From contig JANXZM010000060.1 of NCBI GenBank assembly GCA_025355505.1, forward strand, positions 1-40,037: DNA of 40,037 nucleotides, written 5' to 3'. Of this stretch, positions 1 through 9,132 are shown piece after piece. Positions within the stretch are counted from its first letter, which is position 1. Every line of letters starts with the position of its first letter. The notes beneath the pieces were generated by a model. It made no database searches, was not told the origin of the DNA, and saw only the letters and a program-made list of their open reading frames with translations. The translations under genes and the position numbers were made by a program. Source of the stretch: Acidobacteriaceae bacterium. GTDB lineage: Bacteria > Acidobacteriota > Terriglobia > Terriglobales > Acidobacteriaceae.

Positions 1-16
1 GTAGTGTGTCCCGAAA

Positions 17-50
17 CCGCCGCATCGCTCCCACGGAGCAGATGCGGCGG
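17..50. repeat. Strong stem-loop at window start
   Basis: Positions 17-26 pair perfectly with 41-50 (CCGCCGCATC against GATGCGGCGG). Inside them GCTCC (27-31) pairs with GGAGC (35-39), leaving a 3-base loop and one bulged A at 40. The result is a stem of about 15 pairs. Only a weak T-rich stretch follows (about 54-65), so it could be a terminator of an unseen upstream gene or a dispersed palindromic repeat. The rest of 51-298 shows no gene. Confidence 0.55.
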
Positions 51-298
51 GTCGTTGTATCTTTCTGAGCTGTATAAAACCGCTGGACGCCTTTACTTCC
101 GGCGCCGAGCGGTTGCAATCAGAACTTGTTCAGACGTTCCCTAAGGTGTATTGTCCCAATTTCATCAACCACAAAGGGCGCGAAGTCACACTACAGATGT
201 AAATCCTTGCGCGTTTCCTTCGTGGTGAATCAAGACCTACCTATTCGCCAACGAAAATTTGCCCTGCGTTGTACCATGAAAACGCACCAGGAAAACGC

Positions 299-2815
299 AT
301 GCTCTTCGTGCCCAATCCCGTGACCCACACCAGTTCGCGCCTGCTCGAGTTCGAAAGCTTGCGCGACCTGCTCGCCGGCTACGCCACGTCGCCTTTGGGC
401 CAGCGCCGCATCGCGGAACTGGCGCCTTCGCTCAACCACGCCTGGATTGAAACCCAGCAGCAGCTGACCACCGAAATCCGCGAGTATCGCCGAGTCGGCG
501 GGCGTTTCGAATTTACCGGCCTGCCCGAAGTCAAAAGGCTCATCGACAAATCCCGCATTGCCGGAGCCGCCCTGGAAACCACCGAGATTCGCGACGTGGT
601 CCTGGTAGCCGACCGCGGATCCGAGTGGCGCGAAATCGTCCGTCAACCTCCCGCCGCGATGCGTTCCGAGTGGATTGTGGTAGCCAAGCTTTCCGCCGGC
701 ATCCAGGATTTCACCGCCTTTCTGCGCGCGTTCCACAACAAAATTCTGCCCGACGGCACGCTTGACGATCGCGCTTCGCCCGGACTGTACCGCATTCGCC
801 GCGAGATCGAGAAGCAGAAGCGTCAGATCCAGGAATCGCTGCGCGGTTACCTGCGCAAACTAGCCGAAGGCGGCACCGTCCAGGACGAACTCATCACCAT
901 CCGCGGCGAGCGCTTCGCGATTCCTATAAAAATCGAACAGAAACGCCGCGTGCAGGGCGTAGTGCACGGCGCCAGTTCCAGCGGACAAACTGTCTTTGTC
1001 GAACCGCTGGAAACCATTGAGCAGAACAACGAGCTGGTCCGCCTGCTCGATGAAGAACAAGCCGAGATCCATCGCGTCCTCTTAGAAATGACGCGCCAAA
1101 TCGGCGAAAATTCCGAGGCAATCCTCGAAGCCGCCGACATCCTGGCCGAACTGGAACTCCAGTTCGCCAAAGCCCGCTTCGCCGAAGACTACAACTGCGT
1201 AGCCGTGAGCCTGTCTGAAGGAGCAAGCGTCGAGCACGGAACTTCGAACCAGCAAGAACCACGTGGGGACGGGCGCCCTCGCCTCCTTCTCCACCGCGCC
1301 CGCCATCCTCTGCTAGAGCGCAATCTAAAACTAAAGAACGCGAAGATCGTCCCCGTCACCATCGAGATGGAAGGCGACCATCGCCAGCTGGTAATCACCG
1401 GACCCAACACCGGCGGCAAAACCGTGTCTCTGAAAACGCTAGGCCTGTTAGCGGTGATGGCCCAGTCTGGCATTCCCGTTCCCGCGGACCGCGCTGATAT
1501 GCCGGTTTTCGACGCCATTTTGGCCGACATCGGCGACTATCAATCCATCGAGCAGAATCTCTCGACCTTTTCCGCGCACGTGACGAACATCGATTTTATT
1601 TCGCGCACCGCGACTGCGAATTCGCTGGTGTTGCTCGATGAACTAGGTTCTGCGACCGATCCCGAAGAAGGCGCGGCGCTCGCGGTTGCCATCGCCGACC
1701 ATTTTCGAAAAGTCGGATGCATGATCATTATCTCCACCCATCACACGTCGCTAAAAGTGTATGGCGCGAACACGCCCGGAGTTATCAACGCCTCAGTGGG
1801 CTTCGACGAAACGACGCTGCAGCCCACTTATGAACTGAAGATCGGCGTTCCCGGAGCTTCCGCCGGAATCAATATTGCGCAGCGACTGGGACTGAATCCC
1901 GAAATTATTGCATCCGCGCGCTCGCGTCTGGGCTCGCAAACGCAAGACGTTGGACGCTTTCTGGATCGTCTGCACGCCGACTTGCGCGATTTAGAAACCG
2001 AGCGCTCGCGAATGAAAGCCCGCGAGCAGGAACTTGAGCACGAGAAGTCGCAACTGGCTAACCAAGGCCGCAAAGAGCAGCAAGCCAAAATCCGCGAGAT
2101 GGAAAACAAGCTGGAAGCTCTGTTCCGCGACTTCGAATACCACGCGCGTGAAACCGTGAACGCCGTGCAAGACCGCGCCGCCGCGCAGAAACTTTCGAAA
2201 GACGCCGAAGGCCGCATCGCCAAAATGCGCCGCGAGTTCCGCGAGCAGTTCGATTCCACCGTAGTGGCGCACGCCACCGGCGCCGATCGCGGCGACCCAA
2301 ACGCGCAACCCAGACTGGTGAAGCACGTCTCCGAAGGTGACACGGTGAAGCTCAAGTCGCTGGGCCGCGCCGCCGTAATAAAAAAGAAAGTCGGCGACAA
2401 TCACTTCGACGTGGAAATCGGCTCGATGAAAATGCGGATCAACCGCGAAGACATCGCCGAAGTGCTGGCGAGCGCGCAAGGAAAGATGCAGCAGCAATCT
2501 TCGCCCGTCGAAGCCGCGCGCTCCCGGGGAATCACCGTCAAGCTCCAAAACGAAATCAGCGATCTGAACACGCCCACCGAAATTAACGTCATCGGCCGCA
2601 CCGTGGATGAAGCCACCAGCGAAGTCGAAAAATTTGTGGACCGCGCGTTTCTAGCCGGAATGCCGCGAGTGCGCATCGTCCACGGCAGCGGCATGGGCAT
2701 CTTGCGCAAGGCCCTGCGCCAATATCTGCAAAAGCACCCGCACGTCGAGTCCGTCACGGAACCCCCTTCCAACGAAGGCGGCGGCGGAGCCACGCTGGTG
2801 GAGTTAAAGGTCTAG
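299..2815 (+). CDS. mutS2: Endonuclease MutS2
   Basis: MutS2 is a MutS-like ATPase with a C-terminal Smr nuclease domain; family members act in recombination control and ribosome rescue rather than mismatch repair. The protein is about 838 residues. A MutS core comes first, then a Walker A loop GPNTGGKT near residue 368 (from position about 1400), a Walker B region LVLLDELGSATDPEEG, a long charged coiled-coil stretch (residues about 540-660), and an Smr domain at the end with the HGSGMG motif. I prefer ATG 299, preceded by AGGA 7-8 bases upstream, over an in-frame TTG at 269. An extra segment encoded at about 1215-1290 sits just before the conserved ARHPLL stretch; it has no counterpart in the MutS2 proteins I know and contains a copy of a dispersed palindromic repeat. 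Otherwise the gene looks intact. Confidence 0.93.
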   Translation: MLFVPNPVTHTSSRLLEFESLRDLLAGYATSPLGQRRIAELAPSLNHAWIETQQQLTTEIREYRRVGGRFEFTGLPEVKRLIDKSRIAGAALETTEIRDVVLVADRGSEWREIVRQPPAAMRSEWIVVAKLSAGIQDFTAFLRAFHNKILPDGTLDDRASPGLYRIRREIEKQKRQIQESLRGYLRKLAEGGTVQDELITIRGERFAIPIKIEQKRRVQGVVHGASSSGQTVFVEPLETIEQNNELVRLLDEEQAEIHRVLLEMTRQIGENSEAILEAADILAELELQFAKARFAEDYNCVAVSLSEGASVEHGTSNQQEPRGDGRPRLLLHRARHPLLERNLKLKNAKIVPVTIEMEGDHRQLVITGPNTGGKTVSLKTLGLLAVMAQSGIPVPADRADMPVFDAILADIGDYQSIEQNLSTFSAHVTNIDFISRTATANSLVLLDELGSATDPEEGAALAVAIADHFRKVGCMIIISTHHTSLKVYGANTPGVINASVGFDETTLQPTYELKIGVPGASAGINIAQRLGLNPEIIASARSRLGSQTQDVGRFLDRLHADLRDLETERSRMKAREQELEHEKSQLANQGRKEQQAKIREMENKLEALFRDFEYHARETVNAVQDRAAAQKLSKDAEGRIAKMRREFREQFDSTVVAHATGADRGDPNAQPRLVKHVSEGDTVKLKSLGRAAVIKKKVGDNHFDVEIGSMKMRINREDIAEVLASAQGKMQQQSSPVEAARSRGITVKLQNEISDLNTPTEINVIGRTVDEATSEVEKFVDRAFLAGMPRVRIVHGSGMGILRKALRQYLQKHPHVESVTEPPSNEGGGGATLVELKV
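1260..1283 (-). repeat. Dispersed palindromic repeat copy inside mutS2
   Basis: This stretch, read on the minus strand, matches the repeat at 4342-4367 and 27987-28012 with only about three differences over 24 bases. Here it is translated as part of MutS2 (residues around EPRGDGRPRL). See the finding on repeats in coding frames. Confidence 0.6.
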
Positions 2816-3006
2816 CTACTCATCGGCGCTGTAGTTTGGCCGTTTACTATCTTGGCAATATTTAGTTAGTATGGATGCGAAGGCCGGTCCGCCCGCCGAA
2901 GGGCGTTGACAGAACATGGCACAAGCCCACAAAGTCCCTGAATGAAGAACAATCCTCTCCCGCGACTCGATGGACGTCCTGATATCCGGGAGTTGCTGCT
3001 ACCGCA

Positions 3007-3951
3007 TTGTCGCCTGGGTCGCGGCGACCTTTGGACCGACCCGCTTTCGGGTACAAGGTGGGTTGTCTCGATGCAGCGAATCCTGACGACATAGCGAAGC
3101 TCATGGACGGCAGTAGGGCGGCCCTGGCTATCCACGACCCACCCTATAATCTTGTCGCTTTCAAAGAAACGAGCATCGGCGAATTCACCGCGTCGTGCGA
3201 ACGGTGGGCGCGAAGCACGCTGGGCTGGCTGGCCCCGGACGCTTCGCTCTACGTCTGGCTTGGAGCAGACCAGACGGATGGGTTCCAGCCGTTGCCCGAC
3301 TTCATGATCATGATGCGGTCACTCCCAGTAACCGCCCGCAGCTTTATCACCATGAGAAACCAACGTGGTTACGGTACGCAGAAGAACTGGATGGCCGTCC
3401 GGCAGGAGTTGCCTTACTACACAATGGGTAGGCCAGTCTTCAATGTAGAGGCGGAATACACCGACATCCCGAAAATTCTTCGGGGGTACTACAAGAAGGT
3501 CAATGGCACGATGACGGAAAACATGGAGCGCAGTCGATCTGAAAACATTCGGGCGGGCAACGTGTGGGTGGATATTCAACAAGTTTTCTATCGGATGGAG
3601 GAGAACGTTAGCGGTTGCTACGCACAGAAGCCCTTAAAGTGTATTGACCGAATTGTCAGAGCATCGTCCAACATCGGCCAGTTGGTCGTTGACTTCTTTG
3701 CTCATTCAGGGACTACGCTGCTGTCCTGTGAGATTTCCAAGAGGCGGTGCTTCACGATAGACACGGACCCGGTTTTCTGCGAGATCGCAATTCGGCGGCT
3801 TGAACATTACCGCAAGACTGGTCAGTTTGGTTGGCAGAACGGCCACGCTTTCGAGGACAACATCCAGGTTGAGTTTGAACGAGTCCCAGAAGAGCCGGTC
3901 AGCGTGAAGCCGTTGGCGACACCTCCTGTCACTCAAACCCTTTTTTTTTGA
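3007..3951 (+). CDS. Beta-class DNA methyltransferase, N-terminus likely frameshifted
   Basis: This is a DNA amino-methyltransferase (N6-adenine or N4-cytosine). The catalytic DPPYN motif lies near the N-terminus (residues about 45-49). The SAM-binding FxGxG-like motif, here DFFAHSGTT, is near the C-terminus and is followed by EISKRRCFTIDTDP. The order motif IV, recognition region, motif I defines the beta class. The frame opens with TTG 3007, but its first 14 or so codons look unlike protein. ATG 2942, directly after a stop, opens another frame reading MKNNPLPRLDGRPDIRELLL and ending at 3094. One extra base in the GGG run near 3051-3053 would join the two frames into a continuous protein (DPLS then GYKVGCLDAANP). 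Either the sequence lacks a G or the gene has lost its natural start. No restriction gene is recognised beside it, so it may be an orphan methyltransferase. Confidence 0.85.
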   Translation: MSPGSRRPLDRPAFGYKVGCLDAANPDDIAKLMDGSRAALAIHDPPYNLVAFKETSIGEFTASCERWARSTLGWLAPDASLYVWLGADQTDGFQPLPDFMIMMRSLPVTARSFITMRNQRGYGTQKNWMAVRQELPYYTMGRPVFNVEAEYTDIPKILRGYYKKVNGTMTENMERSRSENIRAGNVWVDIQQVFYRMEENVSGCYAQKPLKCIDRIVRASSNIGQLVVDFFAHSGTTLLSCEISKRRCFTIDTDPVFCEIAIRRLEHYRKTGQFGWQNGHAFEDNIQVEFERVPEEPVSVKPLATPPVTQTLFF

Positions 3952-3953
3952 TC

Positions 3954-4233
3954 ATGGAAAAACTCAAACAAGAATTGGACCGGCTAATTGCGCCGTTACC
4001 GAACGAAGCCGGTTTCCATGGGAAATTGGAGAACCTCTTCTCGGTTTACCCGTTCAACGAGTACGAATACATCATTCAATAAGTATTACTCTGGCGGGCA
4101 GCACCGTGGGAACGTTGGCGAGGGTCAGTTACACCTCAGGCGGGACAGCATTAAGGAATTTGCAAAGTACGAAATACGTTCTACCGATCTACTCCAAGCC
4201 ATACGTAAAGCATACAAACGGCAACATTCTTGA
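3954..4233 (+). pseudogene. Small frameshifted gene after the methyltransferase
   Basis: An ATG at 3954, two bases after the methyltransferase stop, opens a 42-codon frame (MEKLKQELDRLIAPLPNEAG...) that stops at 4080-4082. Protein-like sequence then continues in the next frame to a stop at 4231-4233 (ending ...AKYEIRSTDLLQAIRKAYKRQHS). One indel around 4068-4080 would give a single protein of about 92 residues. I do not recognise the family. The tight spacing suggests co-transcription with the methyltransferase, so it could be a remnant of a partner such as a specificity or restriction protein. Alternatively only the 42-residue piece is real. Confidence 0.4.
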
Positions 4234-4341
4234 CGACTACGCCAGCGGCGCTGTGGTTTCCCTTTCCCGAGAAGTTATTTGCTTTTTATTCGCCTTGTGA
4301 CATACTGCGTTGCGGGCGCTGCCGAGCTTCGCTCGGATGAA

Positions 4342-4367
4342 CGGACGAGGGCGTCCGTCCCTACGTG
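4342..4367 (+). repeat. Dispersed palindromic repeat, copy 1
   Basis: The core is ACGGACG, AGGG, CGTCCGT followed by CCCTACGTG. The same 26 bases recur at 27987-28012 and with two changes at 36554-36579; a diverged inverted copy lies in mutS2 at 1260-1283. All except the mutS2 copy are intergenic. This one sits upstream of dnaB, preceded by a second small palindrome (GCCGAGC, TTC, GCTCGG) at about 4321-4336. Confidence 0.7.
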
Positions 4368-4515
4368 TTTCCGGGAAATGCGTGACGTGTTTTGTGGGAA
4401 TGCACGGGAGCTGAGCCGGCCGAAAATAACTTTATTTCGACCCGGTTTTCCTGCTGTGCTCCTCATACGTCCACAGGCAAAAATAAATTACGATGCAACG
4501 CACTCACTAAACATC

Positions 4516-5880
4516 ATGGCGACTCTGGAAACCACTATCGGCCGTTTGCCGGCGAACATCGAAGCCGAGCGCTCCATACTGGGCGCAGTGCTGCTCGACA
4601 ATCACGCCTTCAACGACGCCGCCGAGCACCTGAAGCCCGAAGACTTTTCCATCGACTCGCACCGTCGCATCTACTCGCGCATGATGGATCTGGCCGAATC
4701 TTCGCGGCCTATCGACATCATCACGCTGGTCGAAGAACTCGAGCAAAAGAAGGATCTGCAAGCGGTCGGCGATGTCGGCTACATCTCCGGACTGCTGGAC
4801 GGCGTACCCGACCGGCCTTCCATCGAGCATTACGTTCGAATCGTCCGCGACAAGGCTATTCTGCGCGGGCTGATCAACGTGGCCAATACCGCCATCGCCA
4901 AAGCCAGCGAGCAGGCTGAACCCGCTGACGAGATTCTTAACGACGCCGAAGCCGCCGTCTTCCAGCTCTCCGAGAAGCGCATTGGCAAGGGCTTTCAGGG
5001 GATCAAGGAGATTGTCCGCAATTCTTTTGGATCGGTCGATGCCCTGCTGCAACGCGGACAGCGCATCACCGGCCTCGCCACGCACTACACCGATCTGGAC
5101 GAGATGACTAGCGGGTTCCAGAAATCCGATCTGGTGATTCTTGCGGCGCGGCCTTCCATGGGCAAGACGGCTTTTGCCATGAACATCGCCGAGAACGCCG
5201 CCATCGACGACGGCAAGGTGGTCGGCGTCTTCTCGCTTGAAATGTCAAGTGAGGCGCTGCTGCAGCGCCTGCTCTGTTCGCGCGCCATTGTGGATGCGCA
5301 AAAGATGCGCACCGGCTCGCTCTGGGGCGACGACATGAAAAAAATCGTCCGCGCCATGGAGGAACTCTCCAACTCGCTTCTGTTCATCGACGACTCGCCC
5401 GGCATTTCCCTGAGCGAGATGCGCGCCAAGGCCCGCCGCCTCAAACAGTCGCAAGGGCGTCTTGACCTGCTGGTCGTCGACTACCTGCAGCTCATGTCCG
5501 GCGGCAGCAAGCGTTTCGAGAACCGCACCCAGGAAGTTTCTTCCATCTCGCGCGGATTGAAAGCCATCGCCAAAGAACTTCAGGTTCCCGTCCTTGCCTT
5601 GTCGCAGCTTAGCCGCGCTCCCGAAAGCCGGGGCGGCGACCATCGGCCGCAGCTCTCCGACCTGCGCGAATCCGGCTCTATCGAGCAGGACGCCGACGTC
5701 GTTATGTTTATCTTCCGCGAAGAGATCTACAAGCAGGACGACCCCGACCTCAGAGGCCGCGCCGAAATCATCATGGCCAAGCAGCGCAACGGGCCGATCG
5801 GCAAGTTCAATCTGGCGTTTTTGCACAATTCCACCCGCTTTGCCAATATGATGGAAGGCAACAACGAGCCCGGCGAGTAG
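4516..5880 (+). CDS. dnaB: Replicative DNA helicase DnaB
   Basis: DnaB is the hexameric replicative helicase that unwinds DNA at the fork and recruits primase, whose gene dnaG is at 14993-16978. From ATG 4516 the protein has 454 residues, normal for the family. It begins with the typical N-terminal domain (LPANIEAERSILGAVLLDN). A RecA-like ATPase core follows with Walker A in ARPSMGKTAF (residues about 210-220), Walker B LLVVDYLQLM, and the ELSQLSR-like stretch ALSQLSRAPESRGGDHRPQLSDLRESG. The frame stays open upstream to 4279, but that part runs through the repeat at 4342-4367 and lacks DnaB similarity, so I reject it. No intein is seen. Confidence 0.96.
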   Translation: MATLETTIGRLPANIEAERSILGAVLLDNHAFNDAAEHLKPEDFSIDSHRRIYSRMMDLAESSRPIDIITLVEELEQKKDLQAVGDVGYISGLLDGVPDRPSIEHYVRIVRDKAILRGLINVANTAIAKASEQAEPADEILNDAEAAVFQLSEKRIGKGFQGIKEIVRNSFGSVDALLQRGQRITGLATHYTDLDEMTSGFQKSDLVILAARPSMGKTAFAMNIAENAAIDDGKVVGVFSLEMSSEALLQRLLCSRAIVDAQKMRTGSLWGDDMKKIVRAMEELSNSLLFIDDSPGISLSEMRAKARRLKQSQGRLDLLVVDYLQLMSGGSKRFENRTQEVSSISRGLKAIAKELQVPVLALSQLSRAPESRGGDHRPQLSDLRESGSIEQDADVVMFIFREEIYKQDDPDLRGRAEIIMAKQRNGPIGKFNLAFLHNSTRFANMMEGNNEPGE

Positions 5881-6451
5881 GCCGGTTGATCTGACGTAGA
5901 GACGGCCAGCCTCGGCTGTCCGGCCCCCCGCGATAAAGACCAGCAAAGTCCGCCAAATCCCGAGGCTGAGAGGCCGCTACCCTGTGGAAAAGGCTGTGGA
6001 TGCAAAGGTCGGCCCCCTAAATCCAGCGGCACCGACCGGTTGGTAGGGCTTTTGGGGGACACTCGGGGCCATTCCTAAAACCATGTTTCTAAGTTAGTTA
6101 ACTCTGGTTCGCGGGCCAATCGGCGGAACCGCTTGCGAATCAGCACTTTCGTCACCAAATCTGAGATTTGCACATAAACCGAAAGGGCGTCCCTGGCATC
6201 CCGACCGGCTGGCGCTGGCGCAACCCGTTCGTGCAAGGCCTGCCACGGTGCGCGATAACCGGGGTTCTGGCGGCGCATGCTTTGTCGGCAATCGTTTGAA
6301 CTGAACCTTGCGGACAGCATCGTCAACTCGCCAGTTGTTGGACGCCGCGTACTATTCTGGGCAGGAGTTCCAAGGCCTCATCTGGCCGACAAGCACCATC
6401 CAAAAACGCCGCATTTTTTGCATGGCGCCGCTCGCATGGCGCGGCGCAAGC
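5881..6451. other. Intergenic stretch without a clear gene
   Basis: About 570 bases separate dnaB from the kinase gene. A repeat-like piece occurs at about 5896-5927 (GGCCAGCCTCGGCTGTCCGG), related to the inverted repeats around plsC. A minus-strand frame at 6075-6326 (83 codons, ending ...RKRFRRLAREPELTNLETWF) is arginine-rich and unrecognised; it may be spurious. One TTTTCCACA DnaA-box match occurs on the minus strand near 5990, but no cluster is present. Confidence 0.4.
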
Positions 6452-6457
6452 TATAAT
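6452..6457 (+). promoter_or_regulatory. Putative -10 box of the kinase gene
   Basis: A perfect TATAAT ends 11 bases before ATG 6469, so transcription would start roughly at 6463-6466. That leaves almost no untranslated leader. No good -35 element is seen at 16-18 bases. Confidence 0.5.
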
Positions 6458-6468
6458 TGCGCGCACTA

Positions 6469-9024
6469 ATGACGCTCACTTCTGGCATGAAACTCGGGCC
6501 CTATGAAGTTCAATCGCCGCTCGGCGCGGGCGGTATGGGCGAAGTTTATCGCGCGCGGGACACGCGGCTGGGGCGTGACGTTGCGATCAAGGTGCTGCCC
6601 GAAGCGCCGGCCACGGACGCCGACCGGCTGCGGCGTTTCGAACAGGAAGCGCGAACGATTGCAGCCCTCAGCCATCCGAACATTCTGGGAATCCACGACA
6701 TCGGCACCCACGAAGGTTCCCCGTTTCTAGTCAGCGAATTTCTTGAAGGACAAACGCTGCGGGAGAAACTCGATACGGGGCCGCTGCCGGTGCGGCGCGC
6801 GATCGAGTACGGGCTCGGCATCGCGCAGGGACTCGCAGCGGCACACGAGAAGGGAATCGTGCACCGGGATCTGAAACCGGAGAATATTTTTGTCACGCGC
6901 GACGGACGAGTCAAAATTTTGGATTTCGGGCTGGCAAAGCTGGTGCGTCCGGAGGAAGGACACGAAACCGTACTGACTCTGACGAGTCCTGCGACCTTGC
7001 CGGGTATGGTCATGGGCACCGTCGGCTACATGTCGCCGGAGCAGGTGAAGGGGGAGGCGAGCGACGCGCGATCGGACATTTTCAGTTTTGGCGCGGTGCT
7101 GTACGAAATGCTCACGGGCAAACGCGCTTTCAAACGCGAAACATCCGCGGAAACGATGACCGCGATTTTGCGGGAAGATCCGCCGGAACTGAACGACACA
7201 GGCTGGCAAGGTCCGCTGGGACTGCAGCGGATCGTCGGCCGATGCCTGGAAAAGAACGTCGAGCGCCGCTTCCAGTCGGCCAGCGATCTGGCGTTTGCCA
7301 TTGAATCGCTGAGCGGAACCTCGGCAACACTGCGGATAGAGTCGCCGAAAGCCAGGCGAGCATGGCTGCCGTGGGCGGCGGGGGCGCTGGGCGCGTTGGC
7401 GCTGGGAGCAGCGGTGTGGTCGGTGGGCCAGTGGTCGGCCGTAAAACCGCAGGCGAAATTCACCCGGCTGACCTATCAGCAGGGCTATCTCTCGAATGCG
7501 CGCTTTGCGAAAGACGGCGGAACGGTGGTCTATAGCGCGCAGTGGAACAACGATCCGCTTCAGGTCTACTCCGTCCGGACGGAATTTCCGCAATCGACGA
7601 AAGTGGATTTGCCGAGCGCGGCGCTGCTTGCCCTTTCCTCCAGCGGCGATATGGAACTTTCGGTGGATCCGGTGCAAGAGTCGAATTTTTTGAGTGGAAC
7701 AATGGCGCAGGCGCAGATGGCCGGGGGTACGCCGCGTGCGATCGAGAAGGACGTGATTGCGGCGGACTACGCCCCGGATGGTAAAACCCTGGCGGTGGTG
7801 CGTAAAGCAAACCGGAAAGTGCAACTGGAGTATCCGGCGGGGAAAGTGATTTATGCAACCGCCGGGTACCTTGATTATGTACGCGTGTCTCCCTCCGGTA
7901 AGGAGGTCGCATTTATGGAACATCCGGTGTACGGAGATGACCGGGGCTGGGTGTCCGTGGTGGATGCCGCGGCGAACCACAAGCAGCTCACCAAGGAATT
8001 TTCGACGGTACAGGGGCTGGCGTGGTCGCGAAACGGCAAGGAAATCTGGTTCACAGCCGCCGATTCGACGGATCGGCAGCTACTTGGGGTGACCCTCTCG
8101 GGAAAGCAGCGGCCAATCCTCACGACGCCGCAAGGGACGCGGCTTCTGGATATCGCGGCGGACGGCCGCGTGCTTTTTTCCAACGAACAGCAACAGACGG
8201 AAATCGCGGGCATCGACCCGGCAACCGGAAAAGAGCGGCGTGGGCTGGAATGGTTCAATGGGTCGACGGCGGTGGACATTTTGCCGGACGGGAAAGCGAT
8301 TGTATTTAATGAATGGAGTGGGCCGGCAGGCCCGTTATATCTGGTGATTTACCGGAAACTGGATGGCTCCGCGCCGGTGGCGCTGGGAGCGGGCGCGCAC
8401 CCGAAATTTTCAGCGGACGGAACAACAGCTGCGGCGGTCCTTCTGTCGCGACCGCCGCAGGTGGGGCTGAACCCGATCGGAACCGGAGAAAGCCGGAGGT
8501 TGCCGGTGGGAGAGATCGTGAGTTTGAAGGATATGGCATGGTTCCCGGATGGAAAGCATCTGCTGCTGACTGGGGCTATGGAGGGGCAGCCACTGCGGAC
8601 ATACGAGATGGATCTGGAGGGGGGAAAGCCGCAGGCATTGGGCCCTGCCGACTTTACCGGGGTCGCCGTCGCCCAGGATGGAAAGCGGGTCGCCGGGCGG
8701 AATGCCACAATGGAAGCAGTGGTGTTTGATCGGGAAACACAGAAGGTGCAAGTGATCCCGGGCGTCGAGCCCCGGGAAGAATTTCACAAATGGACGAAAG
8801 ATGGACAAGCTCTGTTAGTGTCCTCGGCGACACCGTGGGAAGCTCGGATGTATCGGGTGGAAGTGGCGACAGGAAAGCGGACGCTGCTGCAGACGGTGGA
8901 GCCAAGCCAAAAAGCGGGTTCGGCAAGTGCCGTGAGGCTTTCATACGCCGAGGGCAGCAAGACGTATGTTTACAGCACCGTGCGGATCCTGGGGACCTTG
9001 TACGTGGTGGAAGGATTGGAGTAA
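6469..9024 (+). CDS. Membrane Ser/Thr protein kinase with TolB/WD40-like propeller
   Basis: This is a PknB-type eukaryotic-like kinase of about 851 residues. The N-terminal cytoplasmic kinase domain (residues about 10-285) carries the glycine loop GAGGMGEVY, the VAIK lysine, HRDLKPEN, DFGLAKL and GTVGYMSPEQ, so it should be active. One membrane helix follows near residues 300-320 (LPWAAGALGALALGAAVW). The remaining 500 or so residues form repeated beta-propeller blades (ARFAKDGGTVVYSAQ, ADYAPDGKTLAVVRK, VSPSGKEVAFME, WFPDGKHLLLTG), probably an outside sensor. Such kinase-propeller fusions are abundant in Acidobacteriota. ATG 6469 is preferred to TTG 6457, which overlaps the -10 box. The signal and substrates cannot be told from sequence. 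Confidence 0.92.
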   Translation: MTLTSGMKLGPYEVQSPLGAGGMGEVYRARDTRLGRDVAIKVLPEAPATDADRLRRFEQEARTIAALSHPNILGIHDIGTHEGSPFLVSEFLEGQTLREKLDTGPLPVRRAIEYGLGIAQGLAAAHEKGIVHRDLKPENIFVTRDGRVKILDFGLAKLVRPEEGHETVLTLTSPATLPGMVMGTVGYMSPEQVKGEASDARSDIFSFGAVLYEMLTGKRAFKRETSAETMTAILREDPPELNDTGWQGPLGLQRIVGRCLEKNVERRFQSASDLAFAIESLSGTSATLRIESPKARRAWLPWAAGALGALALGAAVWSVGQWSAVKPQAKFTRLTYQQGYLSNARFAKDGGTVVYSAQWNNDPLQVYSVRTEFPQSTKVDLPSAALLALSSSGDMELSVDPVQESNFLSGTMAQAQMAGGTPRAIEKDVIAADYAPDGKTLAVVRKANRKVQLEYPAGKVIYATAGYLDYVRVSPSGKEVAFMEHPVYGDDRGWVSVVDAAANHKQLTKEFSTVQGLAWSRNGKEIWFTAADSTDRQLLGVTLSGKQRPILTTPQGTRLLDIAADGRVLFSNEQQQTEIAGIDPATGKERRGLEWFNGSTAVDILPDGKAIVFNEWSGPAGPLYLVIYRKLDGSAPVALGAGAHPKFSADGTTAAAVLLSRPPQVGLNPIGTGESRRLPVGEIVSLKDMAWFPDGKHLLLTGAMEGQPLRTYEMDLEGGKPQALGPADFTGVAVAQDGKRVAGRNATMEAVVFDRETQKVQVIPGVEPREEFHKWTKDGQALLVSSATPWEARMYRVEVATGKRTLLQTVEPSQKAGSASAVRLSYAEGSKTYVYSTVRILGTLYVVEGLE

Positions 9025-9132
9025 GGAGTGCGGCGAGCTTCAGGGCTGCTTGACTTCTCTTGAAGCTGCGCCCGGGCTACGGTCAATGATAGACATGGCG
9101 TGGCAACCTGATTCCACCCGTCTGCCAGCCGC

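Noticed and set aside
4279-4515. Longer N-terminus of DnaB
   Set aside because: It would translate the dispersed repeat at 4342-4367 and has no similarity to DnaB, which starts naturally at 4516.
5985-6005. DnaA-box-like sequence near dnaB, as a possible origin
   Set aside because: Only one good match and one poor one; no cluster, no AT-rich unwinding region, no dnaA or dnaN nearby.
6075-6326. Minus-strand frame of 83 codons in the dnaB-kinase gap
   Set aside because: Arginine-rich, no recognised family and no ribosome site; kept only as a remark in the intergenic entry.
6727-7980. Minus-strand frame of 417 codons over the kinase
   Set aside because: Antisense shadow in GC-rich DNA; arginine/histidine-rich composition.
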